Below the pieces are notes generated by a model that did no database searches, was not told the origin of the DNA, and saw only the letters and a list, made by a program, of their open reading frames with translations. A program made the position numbers and the translations under genes. Positions 36,101 through 43,319 of a DNA stretch of 64,000 nt are shown in pieces. Every line of letters begins with the position of its first letter. Position 1 is the first letter of the stretch. The stretch is from an uncultured Bacilli bacterium (GTDB taxonomy: Bacteria > Bacillota_I > Bacilli_A > RF39 > UBA660): assembly GCA_910585045.1 (NCBI GenBank), contig CAJUCD010000002.1:140009-204008 (forward strand). Direction: 5' to 3'.

Positions 36101-36972
36101 CTAGGCTTTTAGCTAATTGTCTTAATTTAGAACCTAATTTAATGAATGATTATGTTGATGTAGAAGTTTCTTTAAAAGAAAGCTTACAATCTTTGTATAA
36201 TGATGCTTTAGTATATAATCAAGTGTTAGATTCTTTTGATGGCAAAGATAAGAGTGAATTAGCAGAACATATTAAATTATTTAGAGATCTTACATTTAGT
36301 TTAGATGATGAACATAGAGCAGTATTTATTGAGAACTTAAATAAAATGCGAGATAGTATATCATTATCTTTAGTAGCAGGTTCTAGTTATGATGAAATTG
36401 TCTTAATGATTAGAGAATCATTACAAAGCGTTATGGAAAGCTTTAGTGATGTAGAAAAAAGAATTGCACAATATAGAAATGTTTTGAATGATATGAATGG
36501 GGCTTTAGCATTACTAGAATGTGATACTAATAACCCAAATATGGGAATAATAGAAAGCACAGTGAGCGAAATATTAACTATTTTAAATAATGGCTCATTT
36601 CCAGGAGATAAAAGGTTAATGTCTTTTAATAAACTGCAAGAAGTTTTAGAATCGTGGAAGAAAAGATTGCTTAGTGATAGTGATGGCAAAAAGTTAGTAG
36701 CAGCTATTAGAGGTAGTGAAAATGCTAAAGATAGTAAATTCTATGTCTGTAAGTTTAATGATGAGCATATTAAAGGTAGATGGTTTATGGATATAAAAGG
36801 TGCTGCTTGGATGAATAGTGAAGATGATTCGCTTTTAATCACTATGAGTATTTTAAGTGATGTGATGGCAATTAAGACTTTTATTTCAAATTATGCTACA
36901 AGAAAAGTTGATTATGATGCTCTTTTACGAACTTTGTCAAAAACAATGGCAAATACATCTGATAATGAATAA
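33136..36972 (+). CDS. 1278-residue BspA-type leucine-rich-repeat protein with C-terminal coiled-coil region
   Basis: Three blocks of LRR_5/BspA-like repeats are visible: residues about 7-75 (NWIISDGTLFG), about 455-560 (IIPYGVLEILPGVFEG, FPSTVEVIGKRAFANNNL) and about 655-745 (NVIIPDGVVAIGKEAFRD, IIPDSVEQIRERAFADNPL). Between them lie repeated KLIIGGKKLSEQEE / KVVITGKKLSFVEN segments. Residues about 835-1278 are helical and coiled-coil-like. There is no signal peptide or anchor, so unlike BspA adhesins it should be cytoplasmic. Function unknown; a scaffold role is possible. RBS GAAGGGG. Own terminator. Confidence 0.82.
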   Translation: MGDTNNWIISDGTLFGCTGQDENAVVPYNVNVIFNNAFVERHFKSLSLSFNVKEIKDYAFFNTFVDNLILSNKGKALDLLKQLFSETNNVSSIKKITFTCSDPCSKNAKFEVMREISQIVGQTIPIEFKLSMASSMVKRRLLIKDADDVDAGLFIDTINELCIDNSEGQLFDIVKRIKELGISNWQKICVNTPLTDKEIWDVYLILGELLPMECNGLKVAILGKKYDLDCVGETVFIDASSSNAIFLIKKTLKNNKDAFINTKRLVIRGDYLTLGESDNIYELLGHPVTIVNEIKGEEKKKRKLFVDPTVEILDNNYYNAWELNDVVLTQNLDTLRGLENNFINILDLPCSTIRIEEDFLANSPLESLSFTDRITSVGDGACKGTHIKELCILAYNGRIKETLELFLKATPDIFDDLEHLAILGSSLSEEEIAAIKMVVGENVDVEYQVSLDDDLLNQDDEEFLIIDGILIEYRDTKKDVIIPYGVLEILPGVFEGKELNSVSFPSTVEVIGKRAFANNNLTDVVLPYSIKIVYNQAFNGNKLEELTISDNLLLYSYNIISLDDAKLLKGLYINNFESGKLLNFLKLLFMTYSFDSLEKLIIGGKKLSEQEEIALHEILLANNVNGDIFQYSEAYNVDVLDVNSESKQKLNINNSNWKIVNNRLIRYLGSESNVIIPDGVVAIGKEAFRDTKVMNAKFPSTLKTIEARALASNNIERAIIPDSVEQIRERAFADNPLNYLSISTNTISFNDDSDLKSFDLDFVTTICIRNYDGNAYQLLAKLCNNQSLSCLEKVVITGKKLSFVENLKIKKFLKMVKKDVSLVYQKNVQELEEDFPLFQDEEINTLVWTINEVIDMLHFEDRDVVQNRIKELLNKYVENLKALEPHLDFETDFSLCLLADPKTIRISLIAELESIINHLNNHSLYSDILVKIAQFKELLNDKEVNEMPSKIVELEDLVKSIMVIANMRENTEIKQRLEKILKDNESLASRLLANCLNLEPNLMNDYVDVEVSLKESLQSLYNDALVYNQVLDSFDGKDKSELAEHIKLFRDLTFSLDDEHRAVFIENLNKMRDSISLSLVAGSSYDEIVLMIRESLQSVMESFSDVEKRIAQYRNVLNDMNGALALLECDTNNPNMGIIESTVSEILTILNNGSFPGDKRLMSFNKLQEVLESWKKRLLSDSDGKKLVAAIRGSENAKDSKFYVCKFNDEHIKGRWFMDIKGAAWMNSEDDSLLITMSILSDVMAIKTFISNYATRKVDYDALLRTLSKTMANTSDNE

Positions 36973-36978
36973 CGTAGA

Positions 36979-37010
36979 AAATAGACACAAACGTGTTTAT
37001 TTTTTTTTAG
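36979..37010 (+). terminator. Terminator after the LRR gene
   Basis: AAATAGACAC, AAAC loop, GTGTTTATTT and a T run. Confidence 0.8.
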
Positions 37011-37054
37011 TATTTTGATATAATTAGTTTTAGAAAACTAGAGGTCGATATTAT

Positions 37055-37702
37055 ATGAACTTTTTAGATAAATATGGTATTAAAATAGAAAATGAAGAAT
37101 TATTTAAAATGGCTTTAACTCACAGTAGTTATTCTAATGAACATGGTGGCACTAATTATGAGAGATTAGAGTTTTTAGGAGATGCAGTCTTACAGCTTAT
37201 AACTAGTGAATATTTTTATAATACTTTAGACGCAGGTGAAGGTGAACTTTCTAAGATTAGAGCTAGTTTTGTTTGTGAAGAAGCATTAGCTCAATATTCT
37301 AAAGATGTGGGTATTGATAAACAAATATTAGTGGGCAATGGTCAAATGAAGAATGTAAATGATACTATTGTTGCTGATACGTTTGAGAGTGTATTAGGTG
37401 CTATATATTTGGATAAGGGTTTTGAGGTAGCTCAAGATTATGTATTAAAAGTGATTTTACCATATGTAAAAGAACATCATATTTTTTTAGGTGATTATAA
37501 ATCTCGGCTACAAGAAATGGTGCAAACTGATAAGAAATCTTTGCTCTATAAATTAGTTTCAGAAGAAGGACCTTCACATGATAAAATATTTACATTTGAA
37601 GTAGTTATTGATGGAATAGTTTATGGGCTAGGTAGTGGTAAGAGTAAAAAGGAAGCTGAACAAAATGCAGCAAGAGATGCATTAAAAAAGCAAGCAAAAT
37701 AG
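37055..37702 (+). CDS. rnc: Ribonuclease III
   Basis: Double-stranded-RNA endonuclease of rRNA and mRNA processing, 215 residues. Signature ERLEFLGDAVLQLI at about 35-48 with the catalytic Glu and Asp; second acidic site DTFESVLGAIYLD near 107; the C-terminal dsRNA-binding domain ends GSGKSKKEAEQNAARDAL. Followed by smc after 14 bases, the conserved rnc-smc pair. Confidence 0.97.
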   Translation: MNFLDKYGIKIENEELFKMALTHSSYSNEHGGTNYERLEFLGDAVLQLITSEYFYNTLDAGEGELSKIRASFVCEEALAQYSKDVGIDKQILVGNGQMKNVNDTIVADTFESVLGAIYLDKGFEVAQDYVLKVILPYVKEHHIFLGDYKSRLQEMVQTDKKSLLYKLVSEEGPSHDKIFTFEVVIDGIVYGLGSGKSKKEAEQNAARDALKKQAK

Positions 37703-37716
37703 AGGAGATATAGTTT

Positions 37717-40659
37717 ATGCATTTAAAGAGTATTCGGGCATTTGGATTTAAATCGTTTGCAGATAAAATTGATTTAGATATAAAAAAAGGTATTACAGCG
37801 GTAGTTGGGCCAAATGGCTCTGGCAAGAGTAATATTGTTGATGCTGTAAGATGGGTTTTGGGTGAACAATCTGTTAAATCTTTAAGAGGAACAGATGCTA
37901 TGAGTGATGTAATATTTAGTGGTTCTAAAACAAGACCAGCTCATACAAGAGCTTATGTAGCATTACTCTTTGATAATAGTGATCATTATTTGAATAGTGA
38001 GTTTAGTGATGTTGAGATTAAGAGAGTTATATATAATACAGGTGAAAATGAATATTTTATTAATAATAGTAAAGTAAGACTCAAAGATGTTACAGATTTG
38101 TTTTTAGATACTGGAGCAGGTAATGATTCTTTTAATATTATTTCTCAAGGTAGTGTTTCGGATATAATAAATAGTAAACCAGAGATGCGTAGAGTAATAT
38201 TTGAAGATGCAGCAGGGGTATTAAAATATAAGAAAAGAAAAGAAGTAAGTTTAAAAAAGTTAGAAAAAACAAAAGAGAATATTGCTCGAATTCGTTTAGT
38301 TATTGAAGAATTAGAAAAAAGTGTTAATCCTTTGAAAAAACAAAGTGAAATTGCTAAAAAGTATTTGAGTTTTAAAGAGGAATTAAAAAAAATAGAAATT
38401 GCGTTAATTGCAAGTGATATATCAGCAATAAATATTGATTATAAAAAAATTAAAACAGAGGTAGATTCTTTAGAAAGAGAATTGTCTCAGATGAATTCTA
38501 ATAATAGTGAAGATAATTCAAAATTAGAGAAACTTAAGTTAGAAAATTTAAAGCTGGATGAGGCTATAACTTTAAAAAATAATGAATATATTAAACTTAC
38601 TGAGAATTTGGCTAGTTTGGAAGCGGAAAAATTAGTAACAATGGAACGTAAGAAATATGATACCAATCAAGATAATTTAAGTGAAGTGTTATTGAAACTT
38701 AAAGAAGAACAGCTTTCTTTAAAGAAGGAAATGGCTACTGAAAAAGTAAAACTAGATGATATTATTAGCGATATTAAAGAAAAATCTATTGAAAAAGATA
38801 GTGTTGATAATAATATTATTATGGATAAAGTAAAAAAGAATACGTTAGCTACTAAAATAAATGATTATCAAAAAAGTATATTAGTATTAGAAAATAAGAT
38901 TGAAATTTTAAATGATAATATTCAGAATAGTTCAAAAATGCCAGGAGCTGTTCGTAGTATTTTAAATAATATGCGGTTACATGGAGTACATAATACTATT
39001 GGTAATGTAATTGAAACTGAAAATATGTATAGCATTGCTATAGATACTGCTCTTGGGGCGGCTTCTAATTTTATTGTAGTAGATAATCAAGAAACCACTA
39101 AAGAATGTATAAATTATCTTAAAACTAATAATTTAGGTAGAGCAACTTTTTTTCCAATTAATATTATTAAAGCTAAAAATATTAATAGTGGTGATATAGA
39201 GAAAATTAAGAATCATAAAGGTTTTGTTAATGTTGCTAATTTTTTAGTAAAATATGATAAAGAATATGATGATATTATTAAGAATCAACTTGGTAATGTT
39301 GTTGTGGTTCGTGATATGGATGCTTTAAATGATATAGGAAGAATTTTGGATTATAAGTATCGAATTGTTTCTTTAGATGGAGAAATTCTTTATTCAGGTG
39401 GTTCTGTTACAGGAGGTTCTTTTAAAAATTCTACTAGTGCTTTAAGTGATAAATTAAAACTAAATGAAATGCAAGAAGAATTAGAAATAAAGAAGACTCA
39501 ATTGGAAAATTTGAATAGAGAATTTAGAGAATTTAATGATAATTTTAGTGCTTTGGAAACTAAAGAAGGAGAACTTGCTAAACAACTAATCAATTTGAAT
39601 GAAATATTAAATACTAGAACTAATAAAATTAGAGGTTTAGAGGATGCTATAAATAAAAAAGAATTAGAAATAAAGGGTAATGAAGAAATTGGAGATAATA
39701 AACTTGATGTAAAATTAGTTAGTATATTAGAAGAATCAAATCAAGTAGCAAGTGAAAAAGATATTGCTTTTGGGGAATTAGAAAAATTAAAGAAACAAAA
39801 ATCTGAGCTGTCTTTAGAGATTAGTGAAGTGGAAAACAAATATCATAAAGTTAATTTGGAATTTAATAAACTACAAACTGCCCTAAAAGAAAAAGAAATT
39901 AAATTAGGTAAATATGATGTGAGACTTGATAATTTATTGCTAGAATTATCAGAAAATTATTCTTTAACTTATGAATATGCTTGTTCTAATTATGAACTTG
40001 ATATGCCTGAGGATGTTGCTCGTATTAAAGTAGATGCTTTGAAAAAGGATATTCAAAAATTAGGAGAAGTTAATATTGGTTCTATTAGTGAGTATGAAAG
40101 AGTTAGTGAAAGATATGATTTTTTAGTTAAACAAAGTACAGATTTGGAGGATTCGAGTTTAGAACTTAATAATATCATTAGTGAAATGGATAAAATAATG
40201 ATTGAGAAGTTTAAGGATACTTTTGAGAAAATTAGTGTAGAATTCAACCAAGTATTTAAAAAGTTGTTTAAAGGTGGTAGGGGAAGCTTAAAATTAACAA
40301 CTCCCGAGGACATATTAAATACTGGAATTGAAATTGAAGCTGAACCGCCTGGTAAGAAACTGAATTCAATAGGTCTTTTATCAGGAGGAGAGAAAACTTT
40401 AACAGCTATCGCAGTTTTATTTGCAATATTAAATGTAAAACCTAGTCCTTTTTGTATATTAGATGAGGTTGAGGCAGCGCTTGATGAAGCTAATGTAGAT
40501 ACTTTTGGTAAATATTTACAAGAAAAGAAAGATAAAAGTCAATTTATTCTTATAACGCATAAAAAAAGAACTATGGAATATGCTGATGTCTTATATGGAA
40601 TTACCATGCAAGAGTCAGGTGTAAGTAAAATAGTAAGTGTTAATTTGGAGAATATGTAA
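37717..40659 (+). CDS. smc: Chromosome segregation ATPase SMC with short arms
   Basis: ATP-driven loop-extruding condensin. Walker A GPNGSGKS at about 32-39, first arm about 200-405, hinge about 409-560 (GAVRSILNNMRLHGVHNTI, then GGSVTGGS), second arm about 570-785, C-signature LSGGEK at about 888, and D-box LDEVEAALDE. At 980 residues it is about 200 shorter than B. subtilis SMC (1186). Heads and hinge are complete, so the loss is shared by the two coiled-coil arms, each about 210 residues instead of about 330. RBS AGAGGAGA. Confidence 0.95.
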   Translation: MHLKSIRAFGFKSFADKIDLDIKKGITAVVGPNGSGKSNIVDAVRWVLGEQSVKSLRGTDAMSDVIFSGSKTRPAHTRAYVALLFDNSDHYLNSEFSDVEIKRVIYNTGENEYFINNSKVRLKDVTDLFLDTGAGNDSFNIISQGSVSDIINSKPEMRRVIFEDAAGVLKYKKRKEVSLKKLEKTKENIARIRLVIEELEKSVNPLKKQSEIAKKYLSFKEELKKIEIALIASDISAINIDYKKIKTEVDSLERELSQMNSNNSEDNSKLEKLKLENLKLDEAITLKNNEYIKLTENLASLEAEKLVTMERKKYDTNQDNLSEVLLKLKEEQLSLKKEMATEKVKLDDIISDIKEKSIEKDSVDNNIIMDKVKKNTLATKINDYQKSILVLENKIEILNDNIQNSSKMPGAVRSILNNMRLHGVHNTIGNVIETENMYSIAIDTALGAASNFIVVDNQETTKECINYLKTNNLGRATFFPINIIKAKNINSGDIEKIKNHKGFVNVANFLVKYDKEYDDIIKNQLGNVVVVRDMDALNDIGRILDYKYRIVSLDGEILYSGGSVTGGSFKNSTSALSDKLKLNEMQEELEIKKTQLENLNREFREFNDNFSALETKEGELAKQLINLNEILNTRTNKIRGLEDAINKKELEIKGNEEIGDNKLDVKLVSILEESNQVASEKDIAFGELEKLKKQKSELSLEISEVENKYHKVNLEFNKLQTALKEKEIKLGKYDVRLDNLLLELSENYSLTYEYACSNYELDMPEDVARIKVDALKKDIQKLGEVNIGSISEYERVSERYDFLVKQSTDLEDSSLELNNIISEMDKIMIEKFKDTFEKISVEFNQVFKKLFKGGRGSLKLTTPEDILNTGIEIEAEPPGKKLNSIGLLSGGEKTLTAIAVLFAILNVKPSPFCILDEVEAALDEANVDTFGKYLQEKKDKSQFILITHKKRTMEYADVLYGITMQESGVSKIVSVNLENM

Positions 40660-40690
40660 AAAACAGATTATGGTTAAATCTGTTTTTTCT
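40658..40690. terminator. Bidirectional terminator between smc and def
   Basis: AAAAACAGATT and AATCTGTTTTTT arms around a short loop. Confidence 0.85.
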
Positions 40691-40691
40691 T

Positions 40692-41243
40692 TTATATTTC
40701 GCGATACTTACTAGCATTTTTATAAGGATTTTTAGGATCTATTTTATCAACAAATAAGATACCATCTAGATGGTCTAATTCGTGTTGGAAAGCAACACTT
40801 ATATCTTCGCGAACACGTATAGTAAAAGTGTTTCCTTCTAAATCTTGAGACTCAACAGTAATTCTTGCATATCTTGGAACTATTCCTTCAATTTCACGAT
40901 TCACGCTTAAACAACCTTCACCTTCACCAACAAATATTTCTTCTTCACTGTGACTAATAATTTTAGGATTGATAAGAATGTAATCTTTAAAAGAACCATC
41001 ATCTAATTCTTCAACAATAACAAATATTCTTTTAGGTATTCCGATTTGAACATAAGCTAAACCCATGCCTGCACGTAAATTATATTCTTCTTCATATTCT
41101 GGTATTTGACTCATCTTTAAATAAGTAATCATGTCTTCAATGTTCTTTTTATCTTCTTTAGATAAAGGGAAGATCACTTCTTTACTTTTAGTTCTAAGCA
41201 ACTTGTCTTTTTCATCTAAAATTTTTATATTTGGTAACTTCAT
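40692..41243 (-). CDS. def: Peptide deformylase
   Basis: Removes the formyl group from nascent proteins; iron/zinc enzyme. Motif 1 reads GMGLAYVQIG (usual GxGLAAxQ, with Tyr-Val in place of Ala-Pro), motif 2 EGCLSV, motif 3 QHELDH. All three metal ligands (Cys, His, His) and the catalytic Glu are present. 183 residues. Start ATG 41243 follows GGGGTGAA; the upstream extension has no ribosome site. Confidence 0.95.
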   Translation of the reverse strand: MKLPNIKILDEKDKLLRTKSKEVIFPLSKEDKKNIEDMITYLKMSQIPEYEEEYNLRAGMGLAYVQIGIPKRIFVIVEELDDGSFKDYILINPKIISHSEEEIFVGEGEGCLSVNREIEGIVPRYARITVESQDLEGNTFTIRVREDISVAFQHELDHLDGILFVDKIDPKNPYKNASKYREI

Positions 41244-41306
41244 AATTTCACCCCGAAAACATTTATATTTTATCATATATTTTGTTAATTTTCAAATTTT
41301 AATTAT

Positions 41307-41350
41307 GAAAAAAGCAATAACTTTTTTAAGATTATCGCTTTTTATTTTTC
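41307..41350. terminator. Stem-loop between def and the YjcZ-like gene
   Basis: AAAAAAGCAATAA pairs with TTATCGCTTTTT (one G-U). Its AT-rich flanks could terminate the yjcZ-like gene on the minus strand; on the plus strand it also has a T tail. Confidence 0.6.
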
Positions 41351-41360
41351 ATATATTTGC

Positions 41361-41546
41361 TTAGTTATTATTGTTGCCCCAGCTCCAGCCAGCGCCGATT
41401 ATGATAACAAGTAATATGAATAAAACTATCCAGATAGCAGCACCTATACCATATCCACTTGTATATCCTGCATATCCAGTATTACAACAAGGTTGGTATC
41501 CGCCGTAACCGCCACCATAGTAGCCATTATTTCCATAATAATACAT
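41361..41546 (-). CDS. YjcZ-family small sporulation protein
   Basis: A 61-residue protein: N-terminal Gly/Tyr-rich head (YYYGNNGYYGGGYGGYQPCC), then one membrane helix (about 36-52, AAIWIVLFILLVIIIGAGW) and an Asn-rich end. This is the layout of YjcZ/YczM-like proteins of Bacillus, which are found in spores. A strong AAAGGAGG precedes the ATG. Confidence 0.78.
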   Translation of the reverse strand: MYYYGNNGYYGGGYGGYQPCCNTGYAGYTSGYGIGAAIWIVLFILLVIIIGAGWSWGNNNN

Positions 41547-41679
41547 ATTTATACCTCCTTTATGTATCTAATATAGTTTACTCATTTGGGCAAGTTTTTG
41601 ACACTTCAAAAAAGTTAATTTTTAAAAAATATTCACTTCTTTCTACTAGTGTGTTAGAATTATAGTAGGGTGAAGAACT

Positions 41680-42843
41680 TTGAAAAAAATTCTAGCAAAA
41701 ATGGATATTTGGTTATTAATAATAATGATTGCATTTAGCATTTTTGGACTTATTATGATATTTTCTTCTTCAAGTGTTTCTACTGTATTAAGGTATAATG
41801 TACCACAATATCATTTTTTTATAAGACAAGCAATGTTTTTGGCGGCAGCTTTTGTAGCAGGTTTTATTGTAGTTTTAAATGTTCCTACCAGTAAATATAA
41901 GTATATATCGCCACTTGCTATGGCGGCTGTAATAGTAGCTTTAATTGGATTGTTTATATATGGCAGAATTACAAATAATGCTAGAAGTTGGTATGATATA
42001 GGGCCTTTTGCTTTACAACCTAGTGAATTTGCTAAGTCTGTTATAATTGTTTTTTTAGCTGTATCTTATAGTAGATTAGAAAAAATTAAAAATGCTAATA
42101 TATATTTATCTTTAATACCAGTTGCTTTAAGTTTAATTGTTGCTATTTTAATAGCAATGCAGCCTGATTTTGGAACAGCTATTATTATTAGTGGCATTAT
42201 CTTTTTTATTTTTATTAGTATTCCTTTGGTCAAAAGGAATTTGATTAAAGTTTTAAAAGTGGGGGTTATAGCAGTGGGTGTTGCGGTAGTAGCGCTTTTA
42301 TATAGTGGCACAGAGATTTTAAATTCTAGACAATTGCAGAGATTTGAATTTCGAAATCCTTGTAGTAGATATACGGAAGATACAGGATATCAAGTATGTA
42401 ATGGATTTATTGCTATTCATAATGGAGGTTTATTTGGAGTAGGCTTAGGAAATAGTAGTCAGAAATACTTATATTTACCAGAAAGTCATACTGATTTTAT
42501 TTTTCCTATTATTGTTGAAGAATTAGGAGCAATAGTGGGGACTTTAATTATAATATTATATGTTGCAATGCTATATCGAATATTAAAAATTGCTCGAGAA
42601 GGAGAAAATTTAAGACTTAGTATTTTAGCTTATGGAGTTTTTTTATATTTACTTTTTCATATATTAGTAAATTTACTTGGAATATTAGCTTTAATACCTT
42701 TAACAGGTGTTCCTTTACCTTTACTTAGTTATGGAGGTTCTTTTACAGTAAATGTTGTAATTATGCTTTTTGTAGTCCAAAGAGTTACAATTGAAAATAA
42801 AACTATTAAAAATAAAAGAGAAATTGCAGGACTAGCAAATTAA
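41680..42843 (+). CDS. FtsW/RodA/SpoVE-type peptidoglycan glycosyltransferase
   Basis: A SEDS-family polytopic protein of 387 residues with ten transmembrane helices; polymerises lipid II with a partner class B PBP. Key stretches: FALQPSEFAKSVIIVF (about 108), MQPDFGTAI (the catalytic-region Asp), SHTDFIFPIIVEELGAI and the end PLTGVPLPLLSYGGS. FtsW, RodA and SpoVE cannot be told apart with certainty here; there is no pbp gene next to it. Start TTG 41680 with GGGTGAAG; ATG 41701 is an alternative. Confidence 0.9.
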   Translation: MKKILAKMDIWLLIIMIAFSIFGLIMIFSSSSVSTVLRYNVPQYHFFIRQAMFLAAAFVAGFIVVLNVPTSKYKYISPLAMAAVIVALIGLFIYGRITNNARSWYDIGPFALQPSEFAKSVIIVFLAVSYSRLEKIKNANIYLSLIPVALSLIVAILIAMQPDFGTAIIISGIIFFIFISIPLVKRNLIKVLKVGVIAVGVAVVALLYSGTEILNSRQLQRFEFRNPCSRYTEDTGYQVCNGFIAIHNGGLFGVGLGNSSQKYLYLPESHTDFIFPIIVEELGAIVGTLIIILYVAMLYRILKIAREGENLRLSILAYGVFLYLLFHILVNLLGILALIPLTGVPLPLLSYGGSFTVNVVIMLFVVQRVTIENKTIKNKREIAGLAN

Positions 42844-42857
42844 AGGGTTAATCTATC

Positions 42858-42998
42858 ATGTTGAACTGTATTTTGGGCGCTGTCGTGTTCGTTGTGAATA
42901 CGAATGGCAACCTCTACGGCAGCTGTAACGTGAACAGCACGTTTGGTGTGCGCCCAATATCCTTTTTAACTCATATACTAAGTTATGGCAAAGTATAG
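42858..42998 (+). other. Orphan GC-rich variable-repeat-like fragment
   Basis: A short open frame of 46 codons whose middle reads FVVNTNGNLYGSCNV then NSTFGVRP. It resembles the C-terminal variable motif of the surface protein at 43320 (VRSDGSIWWGG-VNDQFGIRP). The GC of 42875-42957 is about 55% by my count against about 27% around it. Exact 8-bp inverted repeats TTGGGCGC (42873-42880) and GCGCCCAA (42950-42957) bracket the block, and similarity stops at that edge. Codons TAC, GGC, AGC and TGT between AAC codons are what adenine-specific mutation of AAC/AAT would give. No ribosome site, so probably not a gene. Confidence 0.6.
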
Positions 42999-43047
42999 TA
43001 GAATTAGGATACAAGATTAATCCTAAAGTATTATCTTTAAATAAATA

Positions 43048-43097
43048 ATGTTGATGTTTAGAATCTAGAATTTTAGACTACTACAACATTTTTTTAT
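43048..43097 (+). terminator. Terminator closing the 42.8-43.1 kb interval
   Basis: ATGTTG and CAACAT arms (inner pairing also between the AT-rich flanks) followed by seven T. Just before it, a frame stopping at 43046-43048 encodes a protein-like tail (LWQSIVELGYKINPKVL), possibly the last piece of a lost gene. The rest to 43319 holds an AT-rich promoter region, and I see no gene in it. Confidence 0.65.
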
Positions 43098-43319
43098 TAA
43101 ATAAATTTAAAAAAAGCTGTAAAATAACATATTTATCTTGAACTATGCTCAATAATATTGTATATTATAAATATAACATAGTGTAATGCTTTTATTTTTT
43201 AATATATTATGTTACAAATATCGTATTTACATTTTTGATAAGTTTTGACAAGTTTTGTCGAAGGTAATGAAAATGTAGATAAATAGTATTAAAATGGTTA
43301 AGTAAAAAGGAAGGTAAAT

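Noticed and set aside
33136..36972. Surface BspA adhesin
   Set aside because: No signal peptide, anchor or sortase motif is present, so I do not call it an adhesin.
43248..43260. GACAA-GTT-TTGTC palindrome as a definite operator
   Set aside because: Five-base arms in AT-rich DNA are expected by chance; noted only in the gene entry.
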